The notes below the pieces were generated by a model, which saw only the letters and a program-made list of their open reading frames with translations, ran no database searches and was not told the origin of the DNA. Position numbers and translations under genes: made by a program. A DNA stretch of 64,000 nt from Mycobacterium heidelbergense (lineage in GTDB: Bacteria; Actinomycetota; Actinomycetes; Mycobacteriales; Mycobacteriaceae): contig NZ_AP022615.1 of the NCBI RefSeq assembly GCF_010730745.1, positions 2,232,001 through 2,296,000 on the forward strand. The letters are read 5' to 3'. This document shows, in pieces, positions 52,615 to 60,923 of this stretch (its first letter is position 1; each line of letters begins with the position of its first letter).

Positions 52615-53260
52615 CAAGCGCCTTTCACCTGCTCGTCCACCTCGCCCTGAGTGAGGTGAGTCACAACCAGTTTGCGTGACGGTGATCATAACGCCTTGCG
52701 GTGGGGTTGAAAAACGGGCTGGGTAATGGCGTTCGCAACCGCGTGTCGGGGTGCCCGCCCGGCGCGCCGAACCAAGGCAGCGACGGGGCGTGGACCGCCG
52801 GACCCGCGAAACCCGATCCGCCGGTGCCTGGTGGTCTTGCCCGTTAGTTCGTCGGGGTTGTTGTCGAAGGTCGCCGGCACCGAGTCTGCGTGGGTGGCGT
52901 CGAGACTGCGCTCAGATCGCGTGTGAGCGCTCAGCGTCGCTCCCACTGCAGTCTCGGCGCCTCAGCGAACAGACCCCGACGAACCACTTAGCAAGGCGAT
53001 CCATTTCGCTCGCGTGGCGTTTGGGGCTGTTTAGGTATAGCCGTATTACCCGCCAGTTATCCACAGTTACGGGCCGGGTCGACGGGTGAAAGCCGTGTTG
53101 ATGGCGTGGATACCCACGATGGTGTTGTGGATAAACCTGTGGAAACTGTGGATAGCCATGGGCGGCTGTCGGTGTTGCCCGCGGGCGGCCGGCGCGCCTG
53201 AAGCACGGCGCCGAAATGAGCTGCCGCGGCCCGCCTCGTCGCCAGAGCTAGTCTGGTCCG
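52615..53260. other. Intergenic region with inverted repeat and DnaA-box-like cluster
   Basis: About 646 bases without a supported gene. CGAGACTGC (52901-52909) and GCAGTCTCG (52948-52956) form an inverted repeat with a 38-base spacer. The right end holds the DnaA-box-like cluster listed separately. A hydrophobic frame beginning at 53086 overlaps that cluster and the following gene in another phase; I treat it as chance. Confidence 0.55.
53057..53155. other. Cluster of DnaA-box-like sequences
   Basis: Exact TTATCCACA occurs at 53057-53065 and its reverse complement TGTGGATAA at 53126-53134. Near matches are TGTGGAAAC (53138-53146), TGTGGATAG (53147-53155) and CGTGGATAC (53105-53113). Five such sites in 99 bases is much more than expected in GC-rich DNA. 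The gene order places this about 100 kb from where oriC lies in H37Rv, so this is not the origin itself. A DnaA-titration or regulatory site is an inference. Confidence 0.6.
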
Positions 53261-54301
53261 GTGATCCAGGTGTGCTCCCAGTGCGGCACGCGGTGGAACG
53301 TGCGCGAGAAGCGGCGCGAGTGGTGTCCCCGCTGCCGCGGGGCGCTGATGGCGCCGCTGCCGGACGTGCCGGCGGCCGCGCCACAGTGGAGCCCGTCGCC
53401 GGCCAGACCGCCCGCGGCCCCCGGGTGGCAGCGCACTCCGCCGCGACTGCCGCCGGGCTTCCGGTGGATAGCGGTGCGCCCCGGCGCCGCGCCCCGTCCG
53501 CGCCACGGACGACGGTCGCTGGGACCCACACCGCGCTACGCCGTGATGCCGCGCTGGGGATTGGCGGATCGCGTCGAGCAGGCCCCGGCGCCCGCCGAAA
53601 AGCCCGCGGAGACGGGGCCGTCGGCGCCGATCGTTCGCACCGCACTGCTCCTGAGCGTGCTGATCCTCGGCATCACAGCCCTCGTGTATGTCGCGCGATA
53701 CGTGCTGCTGGCGATCAATCGGAACACGCTGCTGAACTCGATCGTGGCCATCGCCGCGGATTGGCTCGGGGTGCTGGCCAGCGTGGCGGCGATCGCGGCG
53801 GTGATCGCGTCCGGCGCGATCCTGATCCGGTGGTTGATCGCGCGGAGGGCCGCCGCGTTCTCGCATCACGGCCTGCCGGAGCAGCGCTCGATCCGGGCGT
53901 TGTGGGCCGGCTGCGTGGTGCCGTTCGCCAATCTGCTGTGGGCCCCGGTCTACGTCATCGAGCTGGCCACCCTCGAAGAGCGCTACGCCCGGCTGCGAAG
54001 GCCGATCCTGCAGTGGTGGATCGCCTGGGTCTTCAGCTACCTGATTTCGATTTTCGCCATCGCCACCAGCTTCGCGACCGACGCCCAGGGCATCGCCAAC
54101 AACACCGTCACGATGGTGTTCGCCTACCTGCTCGCGGCCGCCACACTGGCCGCCGCCGCCCGCGTGTTCGAGGGGTTCGAGCGGAAACCGGTCGCCCGGC
54201 CCGCGCACCGATGGGTTCTCGTCGCCCCGGAGGACCCAGAACCCGCCGGGTCCGCATCCGCCGGCCCGGTTGAGTTGGAGGGCCAGGAACCGGCAGCATA
54301 G
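53261..54301 (+). CDS. Membrane protein with zinc-ribbon front (Rv3843c-like)
   Basis: The 346-residue product starts at GTG 53261. A zinc-ribbon-like N-terminus (CSQCGTRW and CPRCRG) is followed by a Pro/Arg-rich linker. Four or so hydrophobic helices come next (TALLLSVLILGITALVYVA, AIAAVIASGAILIRWLI, WIAWVFSYLISIFAIA and VFAYLLAAATLAAAARVF). This matches Rv3843c and the DUF4328 type as I recall. The function is unknown. glpQ1 starts four bases after its stop. Confidence 0.85.
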   Translation: MIQVCSQCGTRWNVREKRREWCPRCRGALMAPLPDVPAAAPQWSPSPARPPAAPGWQRTPPRLPPGFRWIAVRPGAAPRPRHGRRSLGPTPRYAVMPRWGLADRVEQAPAPAEKPAETGPSAPIVRTALLLSVLILGITALVYVARYVLLAINRNTLLNSIVAIAADWLGVLASVAAIAAVIASGAILIRWLIARRAAAFSHHGLPEQRSIRALWAGCVVPFANLLWAPVYVIELATLEERYARLRRPILQWWIAWVFSYLISIFAIATSFATDAQGIANNTVTMVFAYLLAAATLAAAARVFEGFERKPVARPAHRWVLVAPEDPEPAGSASAGPVELEGQEPAA

Positions 54302-54305
54302 GGGT

Positions 54306-55130
54306 ATGACGTGGGCCGACGAGGTGCGCGCCGGGCACCCCTATGTCGTTGCCCACCGCGGAGCTGCGGCCGCTCGGCCCGAACACACCCTGGCCGCTTA
54401 CGATCTCGCGCTCAAGCAGGGCGCCGACGGCGTGGAATGCGACGTGCGGTTGACCCGCGACGGCCACCTGGTGTGCGTGCATGATCGCCGCCTGGACCGG
54501 ACCTCGACGGGCGCCGGCCTGGTCAGCACCATGACCCTGGCTCAACTCCGCGAGCTCGAGTACGGGGCATGGCACGACAGCTGGCGCGCGGACGGCACGC
54601 ACGGCGACACCAGCCTGCTGACGCTGGACGCCCTGGTGTCGCTCGTCCTCGACTGGCACCGGCCGGTGAAGCTCTTCGTCGAGACCAAGCACCCGGTCCG
54701 ATACGGCTCGCTGGTCGAGAGCAAACTTCTCGCGCTCCTGCACCGCTTCGGCATAGCCGCGCCGCCCTCCGCCGACCGGTCCCGCGCGGTGGTCATGTCC
54801 TTTTCGGCGGCCGCGGTCTGGCGGATCCGGCGGGCCGCGCCGTTGCTGCCCACGGTGCTGCTCGGCAAGACCGCCCGCTACCTGACCAGCAGCGCGGCCA
54901 CCGCCGTCGGGGCCACCGCCGTCGGACCGTCGTTGCTGACGTTGAAGGACTATCCGCAACTCGTGGACCGCGCCGTCGCCCAGGGCAGGGCGGTGTACTG
55001 CTGGAACGTCGACGAATACGACGACATCGACTTCTGCCGGGACGTCGGGGTCGCCTGGCTTGCCACCCATCACCCGGGCCGCACGAAGGCGTGGCTGCAG
55101 AATCGGGCCGCGGGCAACGGCAGCGATTAG
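54306..55130 (+). CDS. glpQ1: Glycerophosphodiester phosphodiesterase GlpQ1
   Basis: The 274-residue product starts at ATG 54306. GDPD motifs are VVAHRGAAAARPEHTLAAY (catalytic His and Glu), GADGVECDVRLTRDG (metal-binding Glu and Asp) and CVHDRRLDRTSTG (second catalytic His). The C-terminal VYCWNVDEYDDIDFCRDVGV is also typical. It hydrolyses glycerophosphodiesters to glycerol-3-phosphate and alcohols. There is no signal peptide. It is cotranscribed with the preceding membrane protein gene and convergent with the LCP gene. Confidence 0.93.
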   Translation: MTWADEVRAGHPYVVAHRGAAAARPEHTLAAYDLALKQGADGVECDVRLTRDGHLVCVHDRRLDRTSTGAGLVSTMTLAQLRELEYGAWHDSWRADGTHGDTSLLTLDALVSLVLDWHRPVKLFVETKHPVRYGSLVESKLLALLHRFGIAAPPSADRSRAVVMSFSAAAVWRIRRAAPLLPTVLLGKTARYLTSSAATAVGATAVGPSLLTLKDYPQLVDRAVAQGRAVYCWNVDEYDDIDFCRDVGVAWLATHHPGRTKAWLQNRAAGNGSD

Positions 55131-55141
55131 CGGTCGGAAAG

Positions 55142-56230
55142 CTATTGCGGTTCGTCGAGCGCGGTCGCGGGCACCGGCGCGTCGGCGGCCAGCGCCTCGA
55201 ACAGCCTGCCGGCGGCGTCGTGGTCCCACACCACCACCGCGCCGGCGTCGCCGGTGGTGAACTCGCCGATCGGGACGGTCATCGCGGTGGGGGACCCGTG
55301 CAGCGCCCAGCCGAGCCGGGCCAGATCCCACACGTGGTCGCCACGGTCGACGGTCAGGGCGCCGGCCGCCGCGCGCGGCACCGAGTACCAGCGCCACGGA
55401 TCCAGCCACACCGCCGGGCTGGTGACGCGGCGCAGCAGCGCCGAGAGGAACTGCCGCTGGTTGACCATCCGGTCCAGATCCGCGCGGGGTGTGTCGCGCG
55501 TCCGGACGTATCCGAGCGCCGTGCGGCCGTCCAGCTCCTGGCAGCCGGCCGGCAGGTCGATGCCGGCCAGCGGATCCTCGATCGGCATGGTCGGGCACAT
55601 CGTGACCCCGCCGAGGGCGTCGACCAGGTCGGCGAACCCGCCGAAGCCGATCTCCGCGTAGTGGTCGAGGCGCAGCCCGGTGGCCTGCTCGACCGTCCGC
55701 GTCAGCAAGGGCGCCCCGCCCAGCGCGAACGCGGCGTTGATCTTGTCCCTGCCATGGTCCGGGATCGGCACATACGAGTCGCGCGGGATCGACACCGCCG
55801 TCGCCGGGACGCTCGACCCGAACTGCGGGACGTGTACCAGCAGGATGGTGTCGGTACGACCGTTGCCGATGTCGCCGCCGGTGGCCAGGTCCTGCTGCTG
55901 CTCGGGGGTGAGGCCTTGGCGGCTGTCCGAGCCGACGATCAGCCAGTTCGTACCGCGGCCGGGCCCGGGCCGGTCGGGATAGTCGGTCAGCGCCTGCTCG
56001 CGGTGCAGCGTCGTGTCGAGCCACAGGGCCCCGCCCAGGACGGCGCCGCCGGCGAGCAGGGCGCCGACCAGCAGGGTCAGCGACACCGCCCGGATCCAGC
56101 GGCGCCTGCTTCGCCTGTGCCGCGTCCGCGGGGCGACGGGTCGCGGCGGGGGGCTCGATCGGGGATCCGGGCGCGTCGGCGAGAGCTGCCTTCGGGGCCC
56201 GAGCCGTTCCGGTGATCGATCGCCGTTCAC
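55142..56230 (-). CDS. LytR-CpsA-Psr (LCP) family protein
   Basis: The 362-residue product starts at GTG 56230. A basic cytosolic front (about 1-45) precedes one transmembrane helix (AVSLTLLVGALLAGGAVLG). The LCP domain holds NWLIVGSDSRQ, RTDTILLVHVP, AVSIPRDSYVPIP, KINAAFALGGAPLL and GYVRTRDTPRADLDRMVNQR, with the conserved Arg and Asp residues that bind the polyprenyl-phosphate. LCP enzymes join arabinogalactan or similar polymers to peptidoglycan. In H37Rv this slot holds only a short LCP fragment (Rv3840), so a full-length gene here is notable. Confidence 0.9.
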   Translation of the reverse strand: MNGDRSPERLGPRRQLSPTRPDPRSSPPPRPVAPRTRHRRSRRRWIRAVSLTLLVGALLAGGAVLGGALWLDTTLHREQALTDYPDRPGPGRGTNWLIVGSDSRQGLTPEQQQDLATGGDIGNGRTDTILLVHVPQFGSSVPATAVSIPRDSYVPIPDHGRDKINAAFALGGAPLLTRTVEQATGLRLDHYAEIGFGGFADLVDALGGVTMCPTMPIEDPLAGIDLPAGCQELDGRTALGYVRTRDTPRADLDRMVNQRQFLSALLRRVTSPAVWLDPWRWYSVPRAAAGALTVDRGDHVWDLARLGWALHGSPTAMTVPIGEFTTGDAGAVVVWDHDAAGRLFEALAADAPVPATALDEPQ

Positions 56231-56264
56231 CCGGATAACGTACGTGCAGTTTTTAGGGCATCGG

Positions 56265-57071
56265 TTACCGGCGGGCGCGCAGGCCGTTGATGAACGGGCA
56301 GCCCATCAGCACCCGGATGGCCTGGCTCAGCCCGGCCATGTCGTCCACCGGCTTGTGAAAGGCCAGCCGGACGTCGTGGTCGCCGTCGTCGCCTTCGACG
56401 CGGAACCGCACGCCGTACCGGTCGAGCCCGAGCGGGCGGACCTGCCCCCGTCGCAAGGTCGCCGGCAGCCTCGACACCAGCCGCGTCACCACGTCGCCAT
56501 GGACGGTGTCCAGGTGCCAGAGCAGGCCGGCCTCGATTTCGCAGAACGGGTCGGGCCGCGCCGCGAGCAGGTCGGCCACGCTGACCGGCTCGGCGCCGGT
56601 GGCGTCGGTGACGACCACCGATGCGATCTCCAGCCGGTGCAGGGTGTAGCGGGGCTCGTCCCCACTGGGCGGCGCCGATAGCGGGGTCTGGACCTGCAGC
56701 AAGTCCGGGTTCGGATACTCGGCGGCGATCCCGTCGAGCATCGTCGTCACCTCGTCGGCCGGGACGCGTTCCAAGCGGCCGCGCACCCACACCAGCGAAC
56801 GGACCGGTTCCCGCAGGGGGATCGGAGCGTAGTCGGTCAGCTCCAGCAGCGCTTGCGACCCGGAGGCCTGGCACCCGGTCGCGCCGTCGCGGTCGACGGG
56901 AAGTGCGATGGCGAAGGATCCGTCCTGCAGCAGGTGGTGCACGGGCGTGGCGATCGGGTCCTGACGCGCGTCCCCGCCGTTTTCCAAGGCCACGAGCGCG
57001 CCGCCGGCCCGGACGCAGGCGCTGCGGATGCGTTCTGCGGTCGTCGGCACGGTGCTGCTCAGCGGTAACAT
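56265..57071 (-). CDS. DUF2470-type protein, iron-regulated (Rv3839-like)
   Basis: The 268-residue product starts at ATG 57071 with GAAGGAG upstream. The N-terminal two thirds form a split-barrel, pyridoxamine-oxidase-like region (HLLQDGSFAIALPVDRDGA and RSLVWVRGRLERVP). The C-terminal domain (RLVSRLPATLRRGQVRPLG to FHKPVDDMAGLSQAIRVL) is DUF2470, as in heme-degrading and heme-binding proteins. Rv3839 of M. tuberculosis is an IdeR-controlled gene, and an iron box lies 17 bases upstream here. A role in heme or iron use is inferred. Confidence 0.88.
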   Translation of the reverse strand: MLPLSSTVPTTAERIRSACVRAGGALVALENGGDARQDPIATPVHHLLQDGSFAIALPVDRDGATGCQASGSQALLELTDYAPIPLREPVRSLVWVRGRLERVPADEVTTMLDGIAAEYPNPDLLQVQTPLSAPPSGDEPRYTLHRLEIASVVVTDATGAEPVSVADLLAARPDPFCEIEAGLLWHLDTVHGDVVTRLVSRLPATLRRGQVRPLGLDRYGVRFRVEGDDGDHDVRLAFHKPVDDMAGLSQAIRVLMGCPFINGLRARR

Positions 57072-57087
57072 CGATCTCCTTCAGCAC

Positions 57088-57106
57088 TTAGGTAAGCCTA
57101 AGTTAA
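57088..57106. promoter_or_regulatory. IdeR-type iron box
   Basis: TTAGGTAAGCCTAAGTTAA matches the IdeR consensus at 16 of 19 positions when read on the minus strand. It lies directly upstream of the Rv3839-like gene and 60 bp from pheA. Binding of iron-loaded IdeR should repress the Rv3839-like gene when iron is plentiful. Confidence 0.85.
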
Positions 57107-57165
57107 CTTACGACTCTCGATGCCGCAAGGCCTTGTGTGGGATCCCGCGCCGTTAGGGTTGGGTG

Positions 57166-58116
57166 GTGGTCCGCATCGCTTACCTCGGTCCCGAAGGGAC
57201 GTTCACCGAGGCGGCGCTGCGGCAGATCACGGCCGCCGGCCTGGTGCCCGAGCAGGGACCGGGCGCCGTGCGGCAGATGCCGATCGAAAGCACCCCGGCG
57301 GCGCTCAACGCGGTCCGGGACGGCGACGCCGATTACGCGTGCGTCCCGATCGAGAACTCGATCGACGGGTCGGTGATCCCCACGCTGGACAGCCTGGCCA
57401 TCGGTTCGCCGCTGCAGGTGTTCGCCGAGACGACGCTGGACGTGGCGTTCAGCATCGTGGTCAAACCCGGCCTCGGCGCGGCCGACGTGCGGACGTTGGC
57501 GGCGTTCCCGGTGGCCGTGGCGCAGGTGCGCCAGTGGCTGGGCGCGCACCTGCCCGGCGCCGAGCTGCGGCCCGCGTACTCCAACGCCGACGCGGCGCGG
57601 CAGGTGGCCGAGGGCCAGGCCGACGCCGCGGTGACCTCGCCGCTGGCCGCCGACCATTGGGGGCTGGCGGCCCTGGCCGAGGGTGTCGTCGACGAACCCA
57701 ACGCCCGCACCCGCTTCGTCCTGATCGGGCTGCCGGGCCCGCCGCCGGCCCGCACCGGAGCCGACCGGACGTCGGTGGTGTTGCGCATCGACAACGTGCC
57801 GGGCGCGCTGCTGTCCGCGCTGGCCGAATTCGGGATCCGCGGCATCGACCTGACCCGAATCGAATCCCGGCCGACCAGGACCGAGCTCGGAACCTACCTG
57901 TTCTTCGCCGACTGTGTCGGCCACATCGACGACGGCGCCGTCGCCGAGGCACTCAAGGCGCTGCACCGTCGTTGTGCCGATGTGCGATATCTGGGTTCGT
58001 GGCCGACGGGTTCGGCCGCCGGGGTGGCGCCACCGCCGGTGGACGAGGCGTCGCGCTGGCTGGCGCGGCTGCGGGACGGCAAACCCGCGCGGGGCCCGGG
58101 GGGGTTGGACTCATGA
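57166..58116 (+). CDS. pheA: Prephenate dehydratase PheA
   Basis: The 316-residue product starts at GTG 57166 (a second GTG at 57163 is adjacent). The prephenate dehydratase domain opens RIAYLGPEGTFTEAAL and contains YACVPIENSIDGSV and VTSPLAADHWGL. A C-terminal ACT domain (about 200-285) carries DNVPGALLSALAEFGIRGID and IESRPTRTELGTY, which bind phenylalanine for feedback inhibition. It converts prephenate to phenylpyruvate. Its stop overlaps the next start as ATGA. Confidence 0.95.
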   Translation: MVRIAYLGPEGTFTEAALRQITAAGLVPEQGPGAVRQMPIESTPAALNAVRDGDADYACVPIENSIDGSVIPTLDSLAIGSPLQVFAETTLDVAFSIVVKPGLGAADVRTLAAFPVAVAQVRQWLGAHLPGAELRPAYSNADAARQVAEGQADAAVTSPLAADHWGLAALAEGVVDEPNARTRFVLIGLPGPPPARTGADRTSVVLRIDNVPGALLSALAEFGIRGIDLTRIESRPTRTELGTYLFFADCVGHIDDGAVAEALKALHRRCADVRYLGSWPTGSAAGVAPPPVDEASRWLARLRDGKPARGPGGLDS

Positions 58117-58799
58117 GCGGTCGGTTGGTGCTGCTGCGGCACGGCCAGTCCTACGGCAACGTCGAGCGCAGGCTGGACACCCGCCCGCCCGGGACAGGGC
58201 TGACGCCGCTGGGCCGCGACCAGGCCCGGGCGTTTGCCCGCGGTTCGGGACGGCCGACGATGCTCGCGCACTCGGTCGCCACGCGGGCGTCGCAGACAGC
58301 CGCGGTGATCGGGGTTCAGCTCGACCTGGGCGCCGTCGAGGTCGCCGACATTCACGAGGTGCAGGTCGGCGAGCTGGAAAACCGCAACGACGACGAGGCG
58401 GTCGCGGAGTTCAACGCCATTTACGAGCGCTGGCATCGCGGTGACCTCGACGTGCCGCTGCCGGGCGGGGAGACCGGCAACGACGTGTTGGACCGCTATG
58501 TGCCGGCGCTCACCGACCTGCGCCTGCGCTACCTCGACGACGACGACTTCAACGGCGACATCATCGTCGTCAGCCATGGCGCGGCGATCCGGCTGGCCTC
58601 CGCGGTCCTGGCCGGGGTGGACGGCAACTTCGCGCTGGACAACCACCTCGGCAACGCCGAATCGGTGGTGCTGTCCCCGATCACCGACGGGCGGTGGAGT
58701 TGCGTGCGGTGGGGAGCCGTGACGCCGCCGTTCTATCCCGAAGCCGAGGCGACCCCGGTCGCGGACGCGGTGCGCTCAGGCACCGACCCGATGGGCTGA
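58113..58799 (+). CDS. Phosphoglycerate mutase family phosphatase (Rv3837c-like)
   Basis: The 228-residue product starts at ATG 58113 and is translationally coupled to pheA. The histidine phosphatase motif LVLLRHGQSYGN is at the N-terminus, with SVATRASQTA, an acidic Glu in VQVGELENRND and the second catalytic His in IIVVSHGAAIRLA. The family includes mutases and phosphatases, and the true substrate cannot be told. The pairing with pheA is the same as Rv3838c-Rv3837c. Confidence 0.9.
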   Translation: MSGRLVLLRHGQSYGNVERRLDTRPPGTGLTPLGRDQARAFARGSGRPTMLAHSVATRASQTAAVIGVQLDLGAVEVADIHEVQVGELENRNDDEAVAEFNAIYERWHRGDLDVPLPGGETGNDVLDRYVPALTDLRLRYLDDDDFNGDIIVVSHGAAIRLASAVLAGVDGNFALDNHLGNAESVVLSPITDGRWSCVRWGAVTPPFYPEAEATPVADAVRSGTDPMG

Positions 58800-58982
58800 C
58801 GGCTGATCGACGTCCGCGCACGCACAGCCGACGGCATCGCAGTCGATGACGAACGTGTGCGCCAACAGCTCGGGGCTGCCGCAGTCCGGCTCGGTGCATT
58901 CCGATCGGCGCAGCGCGTGGCGAATGATGGTGCCGTGGCAATGGTCCAAGCCCGCCCGGCACTCGCGGCATTCGGCGCTCAT
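58776..58982 (-). CDS. Small cysteine/histidine-rich protein (68 residues)
   Basis: The product starts at ATG 58982 and has nine Cys or His pairs of interest: CRECRAGLDHCHG, CTEPDCGS and CDAVGCAC. The arrangement suggests a zinc-binding fold. I believe similar small proteins are common in mycobacteria but cannot name a function. Its end overlaps the convergent phosphatase gene by 24 bp. The strongly ordered Cys spacing makes it likely to be real. Confidence 0.7.
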   Translation of the reverse strand: MSAECRECRAGLDHCHGTIIRHALRRSECTEPDCGSPELLAHTFVIDCDAVGCACADVDQPSAHRVGA

Positions 58983-59062
58983 GAGCCGTTCATAGCACCC
59001 GGCCCCGACAAATTCGGGATGCCGCGCCCATGGGGACGGCCGGGGTTCTTAGGCCCGGGTTT

Positions 59063-59413
59063 TTAGGCCCAGCCCAGTTCTTCCAGGCGGTCGTCGTCGA
59101 TGCCGAAGTGGTGGGCGATTTCGTGGATCACGGTGATCGTCACCTCCTCGACGACCTCGTCGTCGGAGTCACAGACGTCCAGCAGCGCCTCGCGGTAGAT
59201 CGTGATGGCGTCCGGCAGCGATCCGGCGTAGTCGGAGTCCCGCTCGGTCAGCGCCACGCCTTCGTAGAGCCCGAGCAGTTCAGCGTCCTGGGGGTGGCGG
59301 TCTTCGACCAGGACGACGACGTTGTCCATCGCGGCCGCGAGCTCCGGCGGGATCAGGTCGAGCGCGTCGGAGACCAGCTCGTCGAACCGCCGCGGATCCA
59401 TCCGCACCGACAC
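59063..59413 (-). CDS. Zincin-like metallopeptidase family protein (Rv3836-like)
   Basis: The product is 116 residues from GTG 59413, or 112 from ATG 59401. The motif ITVIHEIAHHFGIDDDRLEE is a HExxH zinc site with a downstream acidic ligand, as in the minimal metallopeptidase family PF06262. The acidic front is typical. It follows the Rv3835-like gene after a few bases. No export signal is visible. The substrate is unknown. Confidence 0.85.
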   Translation of the reverse strand: MSVRMDPRRFDELVSDALDLIPPELAAAMDNVVVLVEDRHPQDAELLGLYEGVALTERDSDYAGSLPDAITIYREALLDVCDSDDEVVEEVTITVIHEIAHHFGIDDDRLEELGWA

Positions 59414-59417
59414 CCGG

Positions 59418-60803
59418 CTAGCCTCCCGGCGCCGGCTCGGCCGGCGGGGGCGGCGGTGGTGGTGGCGGTGGCGGTGGTGGCTCCGGCGGGAACGGGGGCG
59501 GCTCCGGTGCTTGGGGTGGCGGCGGCGGTCCGCCGTCCCCCGGCGGTAGGGCGTCCTGCGGCGGCTGGGGGGCCGGGGCCTGCTGCGGGGGCGAAGGGGC
59601 CGGCGCCCGCGGCGGCGTCACGACCGGCTGTTGCTGCGGGAGGTGCTGATTGTTCGGCGGGATCGCGTCGGGCGGACTGCTGGCCTGGGTCGGCGCCTGG
59701 ACCTGAATCGGCGGCAGCATGAGCCGCTCCTCGGGAATGTCCGGCGGCGGCACCGGCGGCTGGCCGTTGATCAGCAGCTGGCCCTTCGCGCTGTTGACCA
59801 GCGTGGCCCAGCCGCCGTTGCCCAGCGTCGCGCCGATGCTGCACGCGACCTCGCGGCTGCCCGCCGACCAACTGGGCAGCGACACGGTGGGGTAGATCAG
59901 CGTCAGCGTGGTGGTGCGCAACTTGGTGGGCGCAAGGTAAGCGTCCGTCATCTTGGTGCACGCGTCCTTGATGAACCCGTCCTGATCGGGCTCGGCGGGC
60001 AGGGCGCCGGGAAACTTCTCGGCCAGGTTCACCGTGCCGGTGACCTCCATCGCGTGCGGGGCGGCGCAGTCGACCGGGACGTCTGTCGGCTGGTTGGTTG
60101 CCGAGTCGATGCCCAGGCAGGTGCCGGCCGGCCACACCTTGGACTGGTCGACGTCGTCGACCCTGCCCTTGAAGGCCTGCTGCTGGTTGTTGGCGCCGGG
60201 CAGCTGCAGGCCGCACAGCATGCGGCGCTCGCCGGACTGGCGCCATGCCCGGTCACCGGCCCACAGCAGGCTGACGGTGAACTTGCTGTTGGGGTCGAAC
60301 TTGGGTCCGAGATAGTTGCGGACGGCGGCCTCGCACTGCTCCTGCGTGATCTGCTGGATGCGCGCGGGCGACGGGGGCGCGGCGTTGGGCCCGTATTCGG
60401 AGCCCGGGAACGTCCGCATGTCGACGGACTCGGCGACCTCGAACTTGTGGTCGTCGGCGCAGTTGACGATGGTGGCCGACTCCGGGGTGGCGTCCGGCCA
60501 CATCAGGCAATCACCGCCGTTTGCGCGGTTGAAGGTGGCGTCGCTCTTGGATCCGGTGCTGGGCACCGGATCGCTGTCGATGTAGCCGGCCAGCCGGTCC
60601 GGGCCGGCGCCGATCGGGATCGCGGTGACCAATCCGGCGATCAGCAGGCCGCCAAGCGCGGTCAGCAGCAGGCCTCGCCGTGTGGCCTGGGCCTGCAACC
60701 CGCGCGGCCACTGGAAGCCGGCCGACGGCTGTTCGGCCGCGTCGTTCGGGGAGCCGGCGAGGGTGCTGGCTTCCGAAACGTCCTTCTCCGGCGCTTGCGA
60801 CAT
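59418..60803 (-). CDS. Membrane protein with proline-rich tail (Rv3835-like)
   Basis: The 461-residue product starts at ATG 60803 (MSQAPEKDVSEASTLAGSPN). One transmembrane helix (LLLTALGGLLIAGLVTAIPI) follows a cytosolic front of about 43 residues. The outer part contains two similar cysteine-bearing segments (CLMWPDATPES with VNCADDHKFEV, and CLGIDSATNQP with VDCAAPHAMEV), as in septum-formation-type proteins. The tail (about 375-461) is almost pure Pro with Glu and Ala, including an uninterrupted run of 13 Pro. It matches Rv3835 in place. The Pro tail may span or bind the cell wall. Confidence 0.85.
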   Translation of the reverse strand: MSQAPEKDVSEASTLAGSPNDAAEQPSAGFQWPRGLQAQATRRGLLLTALGGLLIAGLVTAIPIGAGPDRLAGYIDSDPVPSTGSKSDATFNRANGGDCLMWPDATPESATIVNCADDHKFEVAESVDMRTFPGSEYGPNAAPPSPARIQQITQEQCEAAVRNYLGPKFDPNSKFTVSLLWAGDRAWRQSGERRMLCGLQLPGANNQQQAFKGRVDDVDQSKVWPAGTCLGIDSATNQPTDVPVDCAAPHAMEVTGTVNLAEKFPGALPAEPDQDGFIKDACTKMTDAYLAPTKLRTTTLTLIYPTVSLPSWSAGSREVACSIGATLGNGGWATLVNSAKGQLLINGQPPVPPPDIPEERLMLPPIQVQAPTQASSPPDAIPPNNQHLPQQQPVVTPPRAPAPSPPQQAPAPQPPQDALPPGDGGPPPPPQAPEPPPFPPEPPPPPPPPPPPPPAEPAPGG

Positions 60804-60923
60804 CCGCACCATTCTGTCAGGGCCCGTTAAGCGGCGTGACAAAAGTGGTGGATGTTGCGTTGTGGGATTTACCGGCGGGTGCTCCTGGCACCGGATCGGA
60901 ACCCCAAAAGTAGTGTCAGGGCC

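Noticed and set aside
53086..54273. Plus-strand frame beginning with a hydrophobic stretch over the DnaA-box cluster
   Set aside because: Beyond the first 25 residues it reads as an out-of-phase shadow of the Rv3843c-like gene; the hydrophobic start comes from the AT-rich DnaA-like boxes.
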